64,000 bases of DNA from Toxorhynchites rutilus septentrionalis (GCF_029784135.1 NC_073745.1:243253624-243317623); one strand, 5' to 3'. Shown: positions 20,319 to 32,340, counted from the stretch's first letter. Numbers and translations are program-made. The notes: a model not told the origin generated them from the letters alone.

Positions 20319-21522
20319 ATTCGACCTTTTTCATATTTGGTCTAAGTCCATTTTCTGAGACAATGAATCCAAGAAATTCAACCTCAGTTTTCAAAAATTC
20401 GGATTTGTCTGGTTGTATTTTGAAGTTTGCTTTTCGTAATGTTTCGAAGATTGTCTTAATGTTTTTTAGGTGTTCGTCAAAAGTCTTACCGAAGATTATT
20501 ATGTCATCTATGTAGACATAACAAATTTTACCAATGTGTTCACGTAAAACGTCATCCATTACTCTTTGGAATATTCTGGGAGCGTTTTTTAAACCAAATG
20601 GCATACGAACGAATTCGTATTTACCATTATTAACAGAAAAGGCTGTTTTTTCAATGTCTTTTTCAGCCATTCGGATTTGATGAAATCCGGATGCTAAATC
20701 CAAAGTTGTAAAATACTTGTTTGCACCTAAGTTTGCAAGGACTACAGATGTCTCTGGAATTGGGTAAGTGTCACTGATTGTTTTTGCGTTGAGTCGTCGA
20801 TAGTCTATTACCATTCTATACTTTCTTTCTCCAGATGCGTCTATTTTTTTGGGTACTATCCATATTGGTGAGTTGTATGGGGACCGTGATTGTCTGATAA
20901 TTCCATCCTTGAGAAGTTTGTCTATTTGTTTGCACACTTCGGATTTTAATGCCTGTGGATATGGATATGATTTGCTGTAGGTAGGATTCTCGTCTGTTGT
21001 TCTGATCTCAGCTTCAACTCTAGTGGTGAACGGTAGTTTTTCATCAGGTGGCTGAAATAAATCTTGAAATTGTCCTAAAAATATATCTAATTTTGATTTC
21101 TCTTCTGCTGTAAGGTGTTCATTCCTGATTTGAATTTTGTTTATTTCTTGAAATTTATGCTGTAACAAAGGTATTTCATAATTTCCTGGAAGTATCAATT
21201 TCTCTTTGAAGGTATTGATTATAGCTTTGAGTTCCTTTAATGTATCATGTCCTATTACTGCATCAAATGTTTTTAACTCGTTCATATGGTAGAATTTAAT
21301 CATTATATTAGAATATGGTAAAAAGAACTTACCTTGTGAGTATTTGTTGATTAGAATGTCTCCTCCGACTGATGAAACTGTAAAGGGGTTTTTTACGGTA
21401 TGTGCAATTTGAGTAAAGCGAGGGTGAATAAAGTTTTTATTTGATCCAGTATCGACTAAAATTTTCAAAGGTTTGTTTGGATTACCATAATATAAGAAAT
21501 ATGGTAATGTTGACTTTAGCCT
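20319..21522 (-). pseudogene. pol: Errantivirus pol, proximal part: protease and RT (cut by insertion)
   Basis: Minus strand. The protease has ILVDTGSNKNFIHP. The RT palm has RMVIDYRRLNAKT, TTLDLASGFHQI, MPFGLKNAPRIFQ and the catalytic YVYIDDIIIFG, then EFLGFIV. The frame enters from gag by a -1 shift (AGG at 21522) and runs with no stop to the insertion site near 20318, where the nested element truncates the RT. The missing thumb and all later domains lie beyond the insert, at 13760 and below. Confidence 0.88.
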
Positions 21523-22835
21523 AAAAAATTGAATTCAACATTTTCTCCAATGAAATCTTCCGAATTTTCATTTTGTTCCCATTGTTGCATATAGCGTTCA
21601 AAAGTAGAATCATTAGACATCATTTCTTTGATTTGCTGTTCATGTTCCATTTCATCGGGTATTTCTGTATTATGTTCTTCAATTATTTGTTCAAGTTCAG
21701 GTTGGTTCACAGAATTCATGTTATACATTCGGGGTCTTTTTAGTGGTGGTTTAAATTGATTAGAAATTTGGGGCCTATTTTTGTAATTGACTTGTTTTGT
21801 TCTAATGGAAGGGTCTACTTCCATAGGTTCAGGTTTATTGACTTGATTGAAAGGATTTCTGGGGGGTTGAGGAGGTTGGTTGAAATTATTTCTTTGAGGT
21901 ACCATTGGTTGATTATTAGGATATCGTTGAGGTCCTAGTGGATAATTGTTTTGGAAAGGTCTATTATATTGAAGCGGTCGCTGTGGAGGTATAAAGGGTA
22001 ATCTGAAATTAGTAATTTCAGGTCTTCTTTTTGGAGGAATAGGAGGTGGTAATGGAATTTGGTTTCTTGGGACACTAGCGAATGTTGGAGTTCTATTTCT
22101 TGTTAATTGGTTTCTGAATTCTACATTTTGGAAAGATACACAGTAAGCATATGCGGCTGCTAACGAATCAGGTTTGTAATTTTTCAAGAATTTTCCTACA
22201 TCTCCTTCTAGACCTCGGATGAAAGCATCGATAGCTTTATCATTATAATTCTCAATCATAGCACGAGAGGCTTCAGGATGTTGAAATCGAGGATCTGTTT
22301 TAATTTGGTTGGCAATAAGTGAGAGCAATCTATTGATCTTATCATAATATTGTTCAAGAGTTTGACCATGTTGATGCGAACTTATTAACTGATAGTCGAG
22401 AGTACCGAGATCCCTCTTTTCTCCATAGTATGTTAAAAGTGTTTTCTTAATTAATAGCCAATTTATGTTAACGTTTGATGCTACTAAAGCATCATTCGCT
22501 TCACCTCGAATTTTCCTTCTTATGGCTTTACACACCATATGAAACTTATTTTTTTCATCAGTTGTACTTTGATGATGAGGCTTGTAAAGATTGATTAAAC
22601 CTTCAGCGTCATTTATCCAGATGCTGACCTCATTTGGTTCGCCGTTAAATATCGGTAAATCTTTCACCAAATCAGATAGCTTCTCGATAGACTCTGGGTT
22701 AACGGGTGTTCCGTCTGCGTTTTGGAGGAAAAGTGGTGGATCACTGTAATCCAACTCTTGGAATGCGATTCCTGGTCTTGCATTTTCGAGTGCATTTACT
22801 CGATTGATCAGATCTTGAATTTGTTGTTGAGCCAT
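21516..22835 (-). CDS. gag: Errantivirus Gag
   Basis: Minus strand, 439 codons from the ATG at 22835. The frame is open to 22922 but without an upstream ATG. Matrix/capsid-like helical region first (IQDLINRVNALENA, LSDLVKDLPIFNGEP, a typical errantivirus capsid start), then a Pro/Asn/Gln/Arg-rich C-terminus and an acidic tail. No zinc knuckle, as usual in this group. The last codons are Asn-Phe-Leu-Gly-stop, where AAT TTT TTA forms the slippery heptamer. The frame is intact. Confidence 0.85.
   Translation of the reverse strand: MAQQQIQDLINRVNALENARPGIAFQELDYSDPPLFLQNADGTPVNPESIEKLSDLVKDLPIFNGEPNEVSIWINDAEGLINLYKPHHQSTTDEKNKFHMVCKAIRRKIRGEANDALVASNVNINWLLIKKTLLTYYGEKRDLGTLDYQLISSHQHGQTLEQYYDKINRLLSLIANQIKTDPRFQHPEASRAMIENYNDKAIDAFIRGLEGDVGKFLKNYKPDSLAAAYAYCVSFQNVEFRNQLTRNRTPTFASVPRNQIPLPPPIPPKRRPEITNFRLPFIPPQRPLQYNRPFQNNYPLGPQRYPNNQPMVPQRNNFNQPPQPPRNPFNQVNKPEPMEVDPSIRTKQVNYKNRPQISNQFKPPLKRPRMYNMNSVNQPELEQIIEEHNTEIPDEMEHEQQIKEMMSNDSTFERYMQQWEQNENSEDFIGENVEFNFLG
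21522..21528 (-). promoter_or_regulatory. Probable -1 frameshift site in the errantivirus, T TTT TTA
   Basis: On the minus strand gag ends AAT TTT TTA GGC TAA. The heptamer TTTTTTA is in X XXY YYZ phase, and a -1 slip enters the protease frame at AGG. The stop codon follows only one codon later. Confidence 0.78.
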
Positions 22836-22930
22836 ATTAAGATGGAAATTTTGCAATAAGTCGGCAATGCTGTCAGGATCAATTTTGAAAGTTAAAAATT
22901 TTTCCTTAAATATTAGTAACAAAAAAAATA

Positions 22931-23090
22931 TTCTTCTTCTTTAAAAAGAAGTCGCTTCCTAATAATAGTTCTTCTTCTTTAGTAAAAGAAGGTCGTTCCT
23001 TAAAATAATTCTTCTTCTTTATTGAAAGAAGGTCGTTTCTTTGTTTAAAATAATTCTTCCTCTTTATTTAAAGAGGGTCGTTATCTAATT
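22931..23090 (-). repeat. Leader array 1: four 40-bp hairpin-prone repeats
   Basis: Four imperfect copies of a unit starting TTCTTCTTCTTTA and ending AAAGAAGGTCGTT on the plus strand. Each is self-complementary (CTTCTTT with AAAGAAG). The array lies between primer site and gag in the errantivirus leader. Confidence 0.7.
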
Positions 23091-23198
23091 CTATTTGTTT
23101 CGTATTTTCGTATTCTTATTTAATTTCCTTATATTTTTATTTTAATTTTTGTGATGTTGTGTGGTATAATTTTATTTTGATAATTATTATTTTTCTTC

Positions 23199-23345
23199 GC
23201 TTTTTGCGGTTTTCTTTTATATTTCATTTCGCTTTATGCGGTATTTTTATATTTCACTTCGCTTTATGCGGTATATTTATATTTCACTTCGCTTTATGCG
23301 GTATTTTTATATTTCACTTCGCTTTATGCGGTATATTTATAAAAA
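23199..23345 (-). repeat. Leader array 2: about five 30-bp repeats
   Basis: The plus-strand unit is CTTCGCTTTATGCGGTATTT followed by a TTATATTTCA-type spacer. In the element's sense each unit reads ATACCGCATAAAGCGAAG. The position corresponds to the leader in which gypsy carries its insulator array. Confidence 0.75.
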
Positions 23346-23799
23346 AAAAATTATTTGACTTACATGATTAGCCTGAACATCTCGAGGGTACTCCTTGAGA
23401 CTGCGGGACAACGTACTTCTGGCCACCAATCCTTTATCAGTGGTGATCTCAGCAAGCTCCGGTACGCGTGTTCAGATGGTCCTTACCGATGTCCTATTAC
23501 TACCTTTTATCTCAGCTTCGCCGGGTGCGAATGGAATCTGCTGAGCAGGAACCTGGAGTGTGTTGCTCACCTTCTCAGTACGTCACGTTGGATCCCTTTC
23601 CTCAGGATAAACCAGCTACTCAGGAACGTTACGTACGGCTGCCTTGTTGCGATTGGGTTAAGCGGTTGATGATAGTCCGGATGTACAAATCCTTTAACAG
23701 TTGTACTATTCCGGTGCTTGTGATATGGACTACTTCACTTTAACGTTGTAATACTCATAACACTTGATTCCACACTATGACTATCACTGCACACTCTGG

Positions 23800-23817
23800 G
23801 TCCCTATTCGGGCGCCA
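23800..23817 (-). other. Primer-binding site of the errantivirus, Lys-tRNA type
   Basis: The minus strand reads TGGCGCCCGAATAGGGAC, one base from the standard Lys-tRNA (TTT) complement. It overlaps the last base of the LTR by one, as in errantiviruses. Confidence 0.8.
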
Positions 23818-24136
23818 GTTAATTTTCTTTCTTAGAACTTAAAGAAAAAAAAATTTTATTTATTTTAGAGCTATGCTCTACTTTTACTTAAAACTAAGAT
23901 TAAGACTAAACTGAGACTAATTTAAGACTAACTCTACAATCGTGGCCCTGCTCTATTTATATTGATCTGGTGATGCGTTGTTGTGAAATAGCATGATGAA
24001 ATCATGCTATCGATTTCCTGGGAAAGTTCCGTTCTCGATAATTCGTCTGGTATGATCTTCTGCACTTTGTCTGGGATGATGTTTATGGGTGGCTATGCTG
24101 ACGCTGCGCGATAATGAAGTCATCTCGGTGTTAACT
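23817..24136 (-). repeat. Errantivirus LTR (5' LTR of the minus-strand element)
   Basis: 320 bp, AGTTAA...TTAACT; shorter than the other LTR by one 53-bp block. Followed by TATA at 24137-24140. Confidence 0.9.
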
Positions 24137-24140
24137 TATA

Positions 24141-25544
24141 TGCTGGCAGCTTTCTGCTAGGAGTATTTTATGTTGAAAGTCGGAAATTCGAGATAAAAGT
24201 GGAGTAGGGTTTTTAGATAGATAAAAAACTTGGGCGGTAGAGGGTAAATGTAAAATATAAATCAATGAAAAAAAACATTGGCTTATCAAAAATGCTCAAT
24301 GCTTGAATTTCGAATTATTTATTTTCGTTCAATATGATGTGAAGAAACTTTTCGTACCATGTTAATATATGCAAATCAGTCATCTGGCACCCCGGATATG
24401 AATGCATGTTTACGTTTGATTGTGTTGTTTGGAAAAGGCCCATTTGAAAATCTGTAAAATTTTACAACGATACGATACGAGCGCTCGTCTTTGGAATAGG
24501 GTCCTTTTCTCTTTTTTTCTCAAAAAGTTACAATTTTCAAAGTATTGGAATTTCGTCAATTTCTAGGAATTATTGTTTACATTTGCATTAGATGACCCAT
24601 GTCCCAAAAACAATTAAAACATTCAATTTGGTGGATTAAAGTATCTTTCAGAAGTGAAATTTTTGAAGGATTTTTATTAATTTCCTCCCAAAAATGCATG
24701 ATAAACTTGATTGTTTCTATCAAAAAAATTAAGGCTCTCCAACAAGTCTACAATTCCAACACCACAAAGCTATTCCTATGGTTCCACTATTTAATAAGGT
24801 TTAACAACAGTATTTAATGCAAAATTGTATCATCTTTCAAATGAATACAATTAAATCATTCTAAATAGTGTACTTTTGAATTGGGGTCAGTGTAAGGCAG
24901 ACAAAATAGGTCTCTGTAAATGTTCAATAATTCTTTCACAGTTTAAATTTGAGCTTGGTTTCAAAGTTGGGAATCAATGAATTGTGATTTGCCTGATGGC
25001 ATTTTCCATCTTTCAGTACTTTGAAAGTCATCTAGACACAGAATAGTCGATAAGAATTTGAGAAATAATAAAATATGTTAATACGCTTTTAATGCCCTCT
25101 GGAAATTCTCCGAACTATGGCGGAAAAGGTTTCGTATTACGCTACCGACTATAGATGAATCGGCATTTGCTGTGATCGCTGTAATATGTACAGAGTGGGC
25201 AAAGAACTGCACTCAACCACAAAAAAATTACTTTGAGAATTTTGAGTAATTTTTCGAACACTATAGCTGTCATAAAACAATGCATTTGTCAAAGCAATAA
25301 CAAGATCTTGTATAGAACATTTTCAAGTATTCAGTTTCCACAACTGCCCATCGATTTGATGTGCGATCGATATACCATGAAATATTCATAAACGAAAATG
25401 GAAGTACCTTTTTTCCATTCAATCGAGAGTATCTGAGTAAAGAAGTAAAAGTAAAAGTAAGTAGTAAAAGGCTCTTCTGGAATTTCATATTAATCAAATG
25501 GAAACGAATTAATCAGAATGATTGGATCATTACTGGCCAGGATG
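24141..25544. other. No recognised feature
   Basis: AT-rich intron sequence. The short open frames (24599-24817, 25270-25497) have no family motif and no repeat end was found. Confidence 0.4.
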
Positions 25545-25649
25545 TTAATGGATTTCTACCAAAACTCATCATTATAATATCAGATTATTTTCTGGCACAA
25601 TTCTCGTTCAAGATTTTTCAACCACTTGCAAATATCATGTTTCTCCGTT

Positions 25650-26746
25650 TTTTTTATCCCATTTATTTATTTAAGGCTCATTAGCATTTTAGCTGTAACA
25701 GAGCCGAATTTTAATCGTGTACATGTCACATGGTTATCATATATCTATAATTAGCACATTACACAGTTTCCATTCGCCAGTATTCCTTCTATACCATTAC
25801 CAGAGCTGCAATTTGTCATTGTCACTGCATATTTATATATATTTGGGCTACTATGACGACCATTGCAACATTACCACCAAACGACGTGCAACAAAATATA
25901 AACCGACAAAACAAATTCCTCACTCTTCGATACTAAATAGTTTGTCAGAGTGTGTTGACGACCAAAGCATGTTGCATGTCAGTGCCACATGATCGTCAAG
26001 ACGGGAAATATAATACTATGTCACTTGATGTAATGGAAGTTTACACGTTTACCAGGGTGAATTTTTTTACGTTGGGCTACCTGAATACCATTCTTATACG
26101 TTATGGCGTGTTCGACATAGTATTTACTTCAGTAAATACCGGGTACAATAACCGGAACGAAAATCGAACATTTACTCGATGAGAATAAAATGCAGTCTCC
26201 GACTGCATTTCAATTCGAGTCATCAATTCGATGCTGACAATTTTACCGCCTACTTGGTCGGTCAAAACGTATTGACGAAGCTCAGTAACAGGCAAATTGT
26301 TGCATCGTACTCCGTCAGTCACCATTTGACCAACATTTTTGTCAGTAGGATGTGACTAACGTGGCTCGTCAGTTGTCAGTGACATTGATGAAAAAATGCA
26401 GCTCTGACCATTACATATGGTACACTCACACAGTAGCCATTTAGGCGTAAGAGTATTCTTTCTGTTCTTCCATTATCCAGTTGGACCACCGGACAGCGGA
26501 GACAGTTGATTGATCATTGTTGAGTTATTTATAGAACAGCAGCCCGATGTGTCTTGCAGAGCAGAGCAGTTGTATGGATGAATCGATCTTATTTCGACCG
26601 TGGATCGATCTCCATCGCTGATGATTGTTGCGTGGACGTAGCTATTCTGTAACACACAAAGATGGTCAATGAAGGTCCTGAGTTTTGAACTCACGATCGA
26701 TCGCTTACTAAGCGAACGCGCAACCAATGTGGCTACGGAGACCCCC
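25650..26746 (-). mobile_element. tRNA-derived SINE, interrupted by a hAT MITE
   Basis: A minus-strand copy of the SINE at 45154. It has a 14-bp duplication CATGTTTCTCCGTT on both sides (25636-25649 and 26747-26760). Its A-rich tail is at 25650-25660 and the tRNA-like head (GGTCTCCGTAGCCACATTGG) at 26746. Without the 606-bp MITE and its 8-bp duplication it is about 483 bp, close to the 490 bp of the other copy. Confidence 0.88.
25801..26406. mobile_element. hAT-type MITE, 606 bp
   Basis: The ends are CAGAGCTGCAATTTGTCATT and, inverted, CAGAGCTGCATTTTTTCATC. They are flanked by the 8-bp duplication ACCATTAC at 25793-25800 and 26407-26414. The 8-bp TSD and CAGAG ends place it in hAT. No transposase frame is present. 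The intact SINE at 45487-45494 carries the single uninterrupted site GTAATGGT, confirming the insertion point. Confidence 0.9.
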
Positions 26747-26796
26747 CATGTTTCTCCGTTACATGGAATAAATGTTTGATACAGAAAATATGATAG

Positions 26797-26892
26797 AATA
26801 AAGACAGCCCTAAATCGGACAATTCCTTCCTCGAGTTTTGCCCAATAAAGACAGCCCTAAATCGGACAATTCCTTCCTCGAGTTTTGCCCTT
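26797..26892. repeat. 47-bp tandem duplication inside the Helitron
   Basis: AATAAAGACAGCCCTAAATC through GAGTTTTGCCC occurs twice in succession. The other Helitron copies carry it once. Confidence 0.75.
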
Positions 26893-27194
26893 ATCAACAT
26901 ATTCGGCAATCCATTTTTATTTGTGTAGATAGAAGAAGATAAAGATATTTCGTTAGAGCAAACATCAAATGGACTAACAACGCTTGTCACTATGTAATTG
27001 TAGAACATAAGGGAATTTAATTTTCGGAATTTTCCCTTTTTCCTTCAGGCTTTTCCAAAAATTTTCAATAGTCATGTTTGATTGGAATATTTTTGGTTGA
27101 AATATGTGTAACATTTTTATGAGACCCCCTCTCCATTCCAGAGGAGGGAGAGGTGTCATACCATCATAGAAACATTTCTCATACCAAAAAACCC

Positions 27195-28408
<1,214 letters not shown>

Positions 28409-28457
28409 TGTGATGTCAGCACATTGTTGAGAGTGTTTAAAAAATCGTGGACTAAAA

Positions 28458-28664
28458 TTGTATTTGAAAATGATTTTGAATCCATTTATTTTTATTCGAT
28501 TGGCGTTTGCAATCACAATTAGTAAAGCTCAAGATCAATATTTGAAGTTGTGTAGTTTATATTCAGATGCGAATTGTTCCTCACCTGGTCAACTGTACAT
28601 TGCGTGTTTCCGTGTTTCACGTGGTATGAGGACGCCAAGCTTTACAAATCTAAACAATCATTAG
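28458..28664 (+). pseudogene. Helitron RepHel C-terminal helicase fragment
   Basis: The frame encodes [14 protein letters not shown], then, after about 20 residues, GQLYIACFRVSR. These match the last conserved blocks of PIF1-type helicases in Helitron RepHel proteins (usually AFAMTINKAQGQ and GQLYVACSRV). The residue changes (Gly to Asp after Ala-Gln, Ser to Phe) and the lack of all other motifs show it is a relic. It lies on the plus strand directly outside the 5' end of the minus-strand Helitron, so it is a piece of a different, once autonomous copy. Confidence 0.7.
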
Positions 28665-30366
28665 AATTCCCGCACTAGAACTTCGTCTTACGGTCACATA
28701 TTGAGGGCACAAATTGAAAAACTAAATATCGGCCGCGTCATGAACATTGTCTAATTTTGAGCGTTCTCAGTTCTCAGTTCCCAGTTTTCAGTTCTCAGTT
28801 CTCAGTTTTCAGTTCTCAGTTCTCAGTTTTCAGTTCTCAGTTCCCACTTCTTGATGGATATTTAAAAGAGCAACGTTCAAAAATGATGCTCGCCAAACGA
28901 GAATATCCAAACAAACAAACAAAAAACCACAAAACTATCCAAGTTTCTTCATAAGTTCTAGAAGTTTAGTCTACCCAAAAAGGTTATTTTTTCGCAAAAC
29001 CTTATCAGTACCCTGCAACTCATTCTTGGATAAAATGATTTCACTATGCAACCAAAACCTTCGAAAATATCTTTCTAACCAGAATGAACCTACCACTGTA
29101 TTGCAAAAGTTCCTTTCTAATTGAGTATTATCGAGTCTAGTTGGTTCGTCATGAGAGGCAAAATTTCCTAATATAAATTAAAAGCTTATAAAGTATTCTA
29201 CTCTAGCTCACAAGCCAATTTTCTATTTTCCATAACATTTTGTTGATTTAAGCATACAATAATGATCATTGAACAAAAATTCAACTAATAACAATTTGAT
29301 TGACCTTAGTTTTAAAATGAAGAGCTTCTTGGTTCTCTAGAATAACACACCATTATCGTCCACTAAAATTGTCGAAACCAAAAGTCCTCCAAAGTTCGAA
29401 GAATCACTCGAATGAAACGCTATCGTGACCAGCCTCGGTACCCCAAATTAAATTTACTGAGCAAATATTTACTCCAACAAGACAAACAACGCTATTTGCC
29501 CTACCGGGAACTGAAGGAGTGGCACTGATTTATCGTACAGACAGAGAGAAGACCTGACCGAAACTGAAACAATGCTAAATCAATACTCAAACAGTCCGAC
29601 CTTGGCGTGCGGTCCACGCTTTCCGTGAATGTGCCCACAGGTTAGTGCCCAAGTGCAAAAGCACGGACGGAGACCATCACGCAAGGATTTACAACCGAAC
29701 CGGCACCGATCCCGACAAATGTGCTTTTCGTGGGGAATTGCTGCTGGCGGAGCTTTTCATATTTACCCTTGCCGTGTGAATGTGTGGCCTCTCATATGCG
29801 ACAAAAGGATGAATTATTAGCGAAAGACCTACATTCAAGCGGAAGTCAACGAACGGAGTGCCACAACATAGCTCTTTGCCCACCGTTGATAGATAGTTGA
29901 GGATGTGGAACTCTGCATGGAACATTATGCAGAACCATCACACCATAAGTGTATGCGGAGCTTTCGCAGAGCTTGTGATTTATGATGTTTTCAGACCAGG
30001 CTATCGGCTTGCGGCGTATTTCGGTTAATTACGTCGCTTTCATTAAAATTAATGCCTTGTCGCGCTACTCTGAAGTGTAGTTAGATTTAATATGATCATG
30101 CAAAAAATATTATTGTTGCGTAATATTAGCTACGATGGTTGCTCCAGGAAATCAAGGAATATCTATGAATTGGCCTTGCTAAATTTTATGACTAAATCAT
30201 CATGATTATGCTAAGCTGCCTGACTCCATTGTCATTCTTTCTAAAACATAATGAGGATTAGTTTTTCTTCACTGAAAATAAGTGATTTCTCTAAGTTCCG
30301 CCAAGCATTTTTCATGTCATACGAAATATAAATCCCGTCAAACACGTCAAAAGATCTATAACAGTA
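28665..30366. other. Mostly unassigned intron with one 7-bp satellite
   Basis: Apart from the repeat at 28766-28842 nothing is recognised. The part at 29440-29930 is more GC-rich than its surroundings and holds short frames on both strands without family motifs. Confidence 0.4.
28766..28842. repeat. Minisatellite, unit YTCAGTT, about 11 copies
   Basis: CTCAGTT, TTCAGTT and CCCAGTT units follow each other without gaps. Confidence 0.85.
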
Positions 30367-30503
30367 CGACTGAAAAGTTTGTAAGGTAACACAGTAAAAC
30401 TATTTTTTTGCAAAATTAAATATTAATGTTCAACATAATTGCCTTCGAGGGCGATTCAGCGATTATAGCGATCTTGCAACTTTTCGATACAATTTTTATA
30501 GTA

Positions 30504-32109
30504 GGGGAAAGGGGGGCACTTTCGGACGGGGGCAGTTTCGGACAACGCTTGTAAATATTAAGTGGTACAATTTTGAACCAAATTAAAAATATAAGTAAGT
30601 TAACAGCCCTTCCACCAACAGCTGTCATATGGTTTAGCATCTCCTGATCGTTTATTACTTACGAAAACAACACAGTGCCCTTTTTCATACACGTTTCGAA
30701 ACATTTGAGCTTGAAGTTGTAAGTATTTCCCTAATTCCTCTGTGAACGATTTAGAAATTCAAGTACACCACCTCAGTTAGTAACTAATATGGAATGAAAA
30801 AAACGTGCATACAACTGGGGAATAAAGATCTATTTATTAGATAAAACTATTATTTGTCTTCGGATGGTGGTGGGGCACTTTCGGACATTGTTCACGGGGC
30901 ACATTCGGACACTCATTAATACCTTATAAAATTTGTGTCTGATTGTTGTTTACTAACAAACATCAATTTAGTCTGATTCTCAGACCTAATGATGGTTCGA
31001 AACTACAAAAAGAAAACCGATAGAACCAACATCAACGAAGATGAGATGGAAAGAGCTATCGAACTAGTTTCGAATAGAACGTTTTCATGATTCCAGCTCA
31101 CAGGTGGTCCAACTAGGTCCATTGTCTTTGCTAATTTCCCAACTAACGGTTGCATAAAGGGAAAACTATTTCTCAATGTTCTGGAACATTTGAAAAAGGT
31201 AGCAAAAAGCTACGTAAACGAATCAATTTCAAAGAATCAAAAATCAATCAAAAAGTCATTGCACTTTGGAAACAATTAAATATTGTTGAGAAAATTGCAC
31301 AATTCATGTATCTTTTCCACATTATGTCACAAATCGCTTACAACTGCTGGATGTTTCAGTTATGGGCCAAGCAAAAGCTCTCAGTTTACCAGAACGATTG
31401 GCTAATCAACCATCCTGGAAAAACCATTTCTATACACGACCTCTCAAGTATAGTTGCATCGGCTTATAATGTTTCATTCGATCTGAGTAATATCCTAGCT
31501 TGATTCAAAATGACAAGTTGCTATCCATTCTCAAGAAAGGTTTTTTCGGACAAGGATTTTGAATGCTCAAATGATTTCAACTACTGGTGCGGAGGTAGCA
31601 ACTGACTCATCGAGGTCATAACAATGCTGCAAAAATTGCGTCTACAGTACAGATAGAATTTACTTTGGCAATTTTGTCCCCGAAAAATGTTGAACCTTTT
31701 CCAAAAACTTCACCACGGAAAACCACCACTCGAAAACGGAAGAAAGCAAAATCACGAATTTTTACTGGCTCTCATAGCAAGAAGTTTCCTTTCAGAAACA
31801 TACTGATGAGCAGGAAAATGCAGAATATGCTGGAAATAAGAGGAAACGGAAGTAATTGTTGATAAACATAAAATTTTAATTTATGGGCTGTCCGAAACTG
31901 CCCCACACATGGGGCACATTCGGACAAAAAGGTAGTTTTAAAAAATTCGAATAAACCACTCGTAATCGCATCAACGCATACCTCTAACACGCTCATACGA
32001 TACATTGATGTCCAAATGACAACCAGGATGAATTCAGGATTTTTTTTTAAGTTTACAAAAATATTAAAAATCAAGGAAAAAAAGTGTCCGAATGTGCCCA
32101 CCTCTCCCC
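30504..32109 (+). mobile_element. pogo/Jerky-like DNA transposon in a TA site
   Basis: The ends are GGGGAAAGGGGGGCACTTTC and, inverted, GGGGAGAGGTGGGCACATTC, about 24 bp with four mismatches. TA is duplicated at 30502-30503 and 32110-32111. Subterminal copies of GGGGCAC(A/T)TTCGGAC occur near 30530, 30880, 30897 and 31890-31925, in both orientations. The 215-600 copy of the host mariner reads TATAGCACTCTTTC at the insertion site, which confirms the boundaries. Length is 1606 bp; the coding part is reduced. Confidence 0.88.
30989..31862 (+). pseudogene. Decayed pogo-type transposase
   Basis: It starts MVRNYKKKTDRTNINEDEME, the head of the Psq-type helix-turn-helix of pogo/Tigger/Jerky transposases, and stops at TGA near 31090. 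Most of the DDE domain is gone. A later frame (31150-31503) ends in HPGKTISIHDLSSIVASAYN, matching the segment that follows the catalytic core in this family. Then comes a Lys/Arg-rich tail (PRKTTTRKRKKAKSRI) near 31700. Stops, frameshifts and an internal deletion exclude activity. Confidence 0.75.
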
Positions 32110-32163
32110 TACTCTTTCGGTTTTTCCAAAATAGGCCTCAGTTTCGGTAATCGCTACATCATC

Positions 32164-32340
32164 ACTCCTTTCCCATAAATATAATGCACATATTTCAACC
32201 AAACATGACAATTGAAAATTTTCGGAAAACTTTGAAAGGAAATGGGAAAATTCGAAAAATACAATTCGCATGTGTTCTACAATTACATATTGACAAGCGT
32301 TGTTAGTTCATTTGATGTTTGCGGTAGCGAAATTGATCTT
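32164..32340 (+). mobile_element. Helitron internal fragment
   Basis: ATATTTCAACCAAACATGAC through TAGTTCATTTGATGTTTG is the reverse complement of 60228-60375 in the complete Helitron. No termini are present. Confidence 0.65.

Larger units (their letters stand above)
9901..24136 (-). mobile_element. Env-bearing Ty3/gypsy element (errantivirus), split by a second LTR element
   Basis: This is a gypsy-like insect endogenous retrovirus on the minus strand, with LTRs at 9901-10273 and 23817-24136 that begin AGTTAA and end TTAACT. Both flanks show TATA (9897-9900 and 24137-24140), the target typical of errantiviruses. On the minus strand the order is 5' LTR, Lys-type primer site, leader with tandem arrays, gag, protease-RT-RNase H-integrase, env, purine tract, 3' LTR. 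Without the foreign insert at 13761-20312 it is about 7.7 kb, normal for the group. The LTRs are almost identical except for a 53-bp indel, so insertion was recent. The pol frame is interrupted by the nested element and carries two further frameshifts in integrase. Confidence 0.9.
30367..32163 (-). mobile_element. Mariner remnant split by a pogo-like element
   Basis: At 30365 a TA is followed by CGACTGAAAAGTTTGTAAGG, a mariner-like 3' end. Then comes sequence encoding (minus strand) the degraded C-terminus of the same mariner family as at 215-600. It is interrupted at 30503 and resumes at 32110 with ACTCTTTCGG through GGTAATCGC. Only about 185 bp of the mariner remains. Confidence 0.7.

Noticed and set aside
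29440..29930. Host exon in the GC-richer island
   Set aside because: No splice-bounded frame or family motif is visible; the short frames on both strands look like chance.
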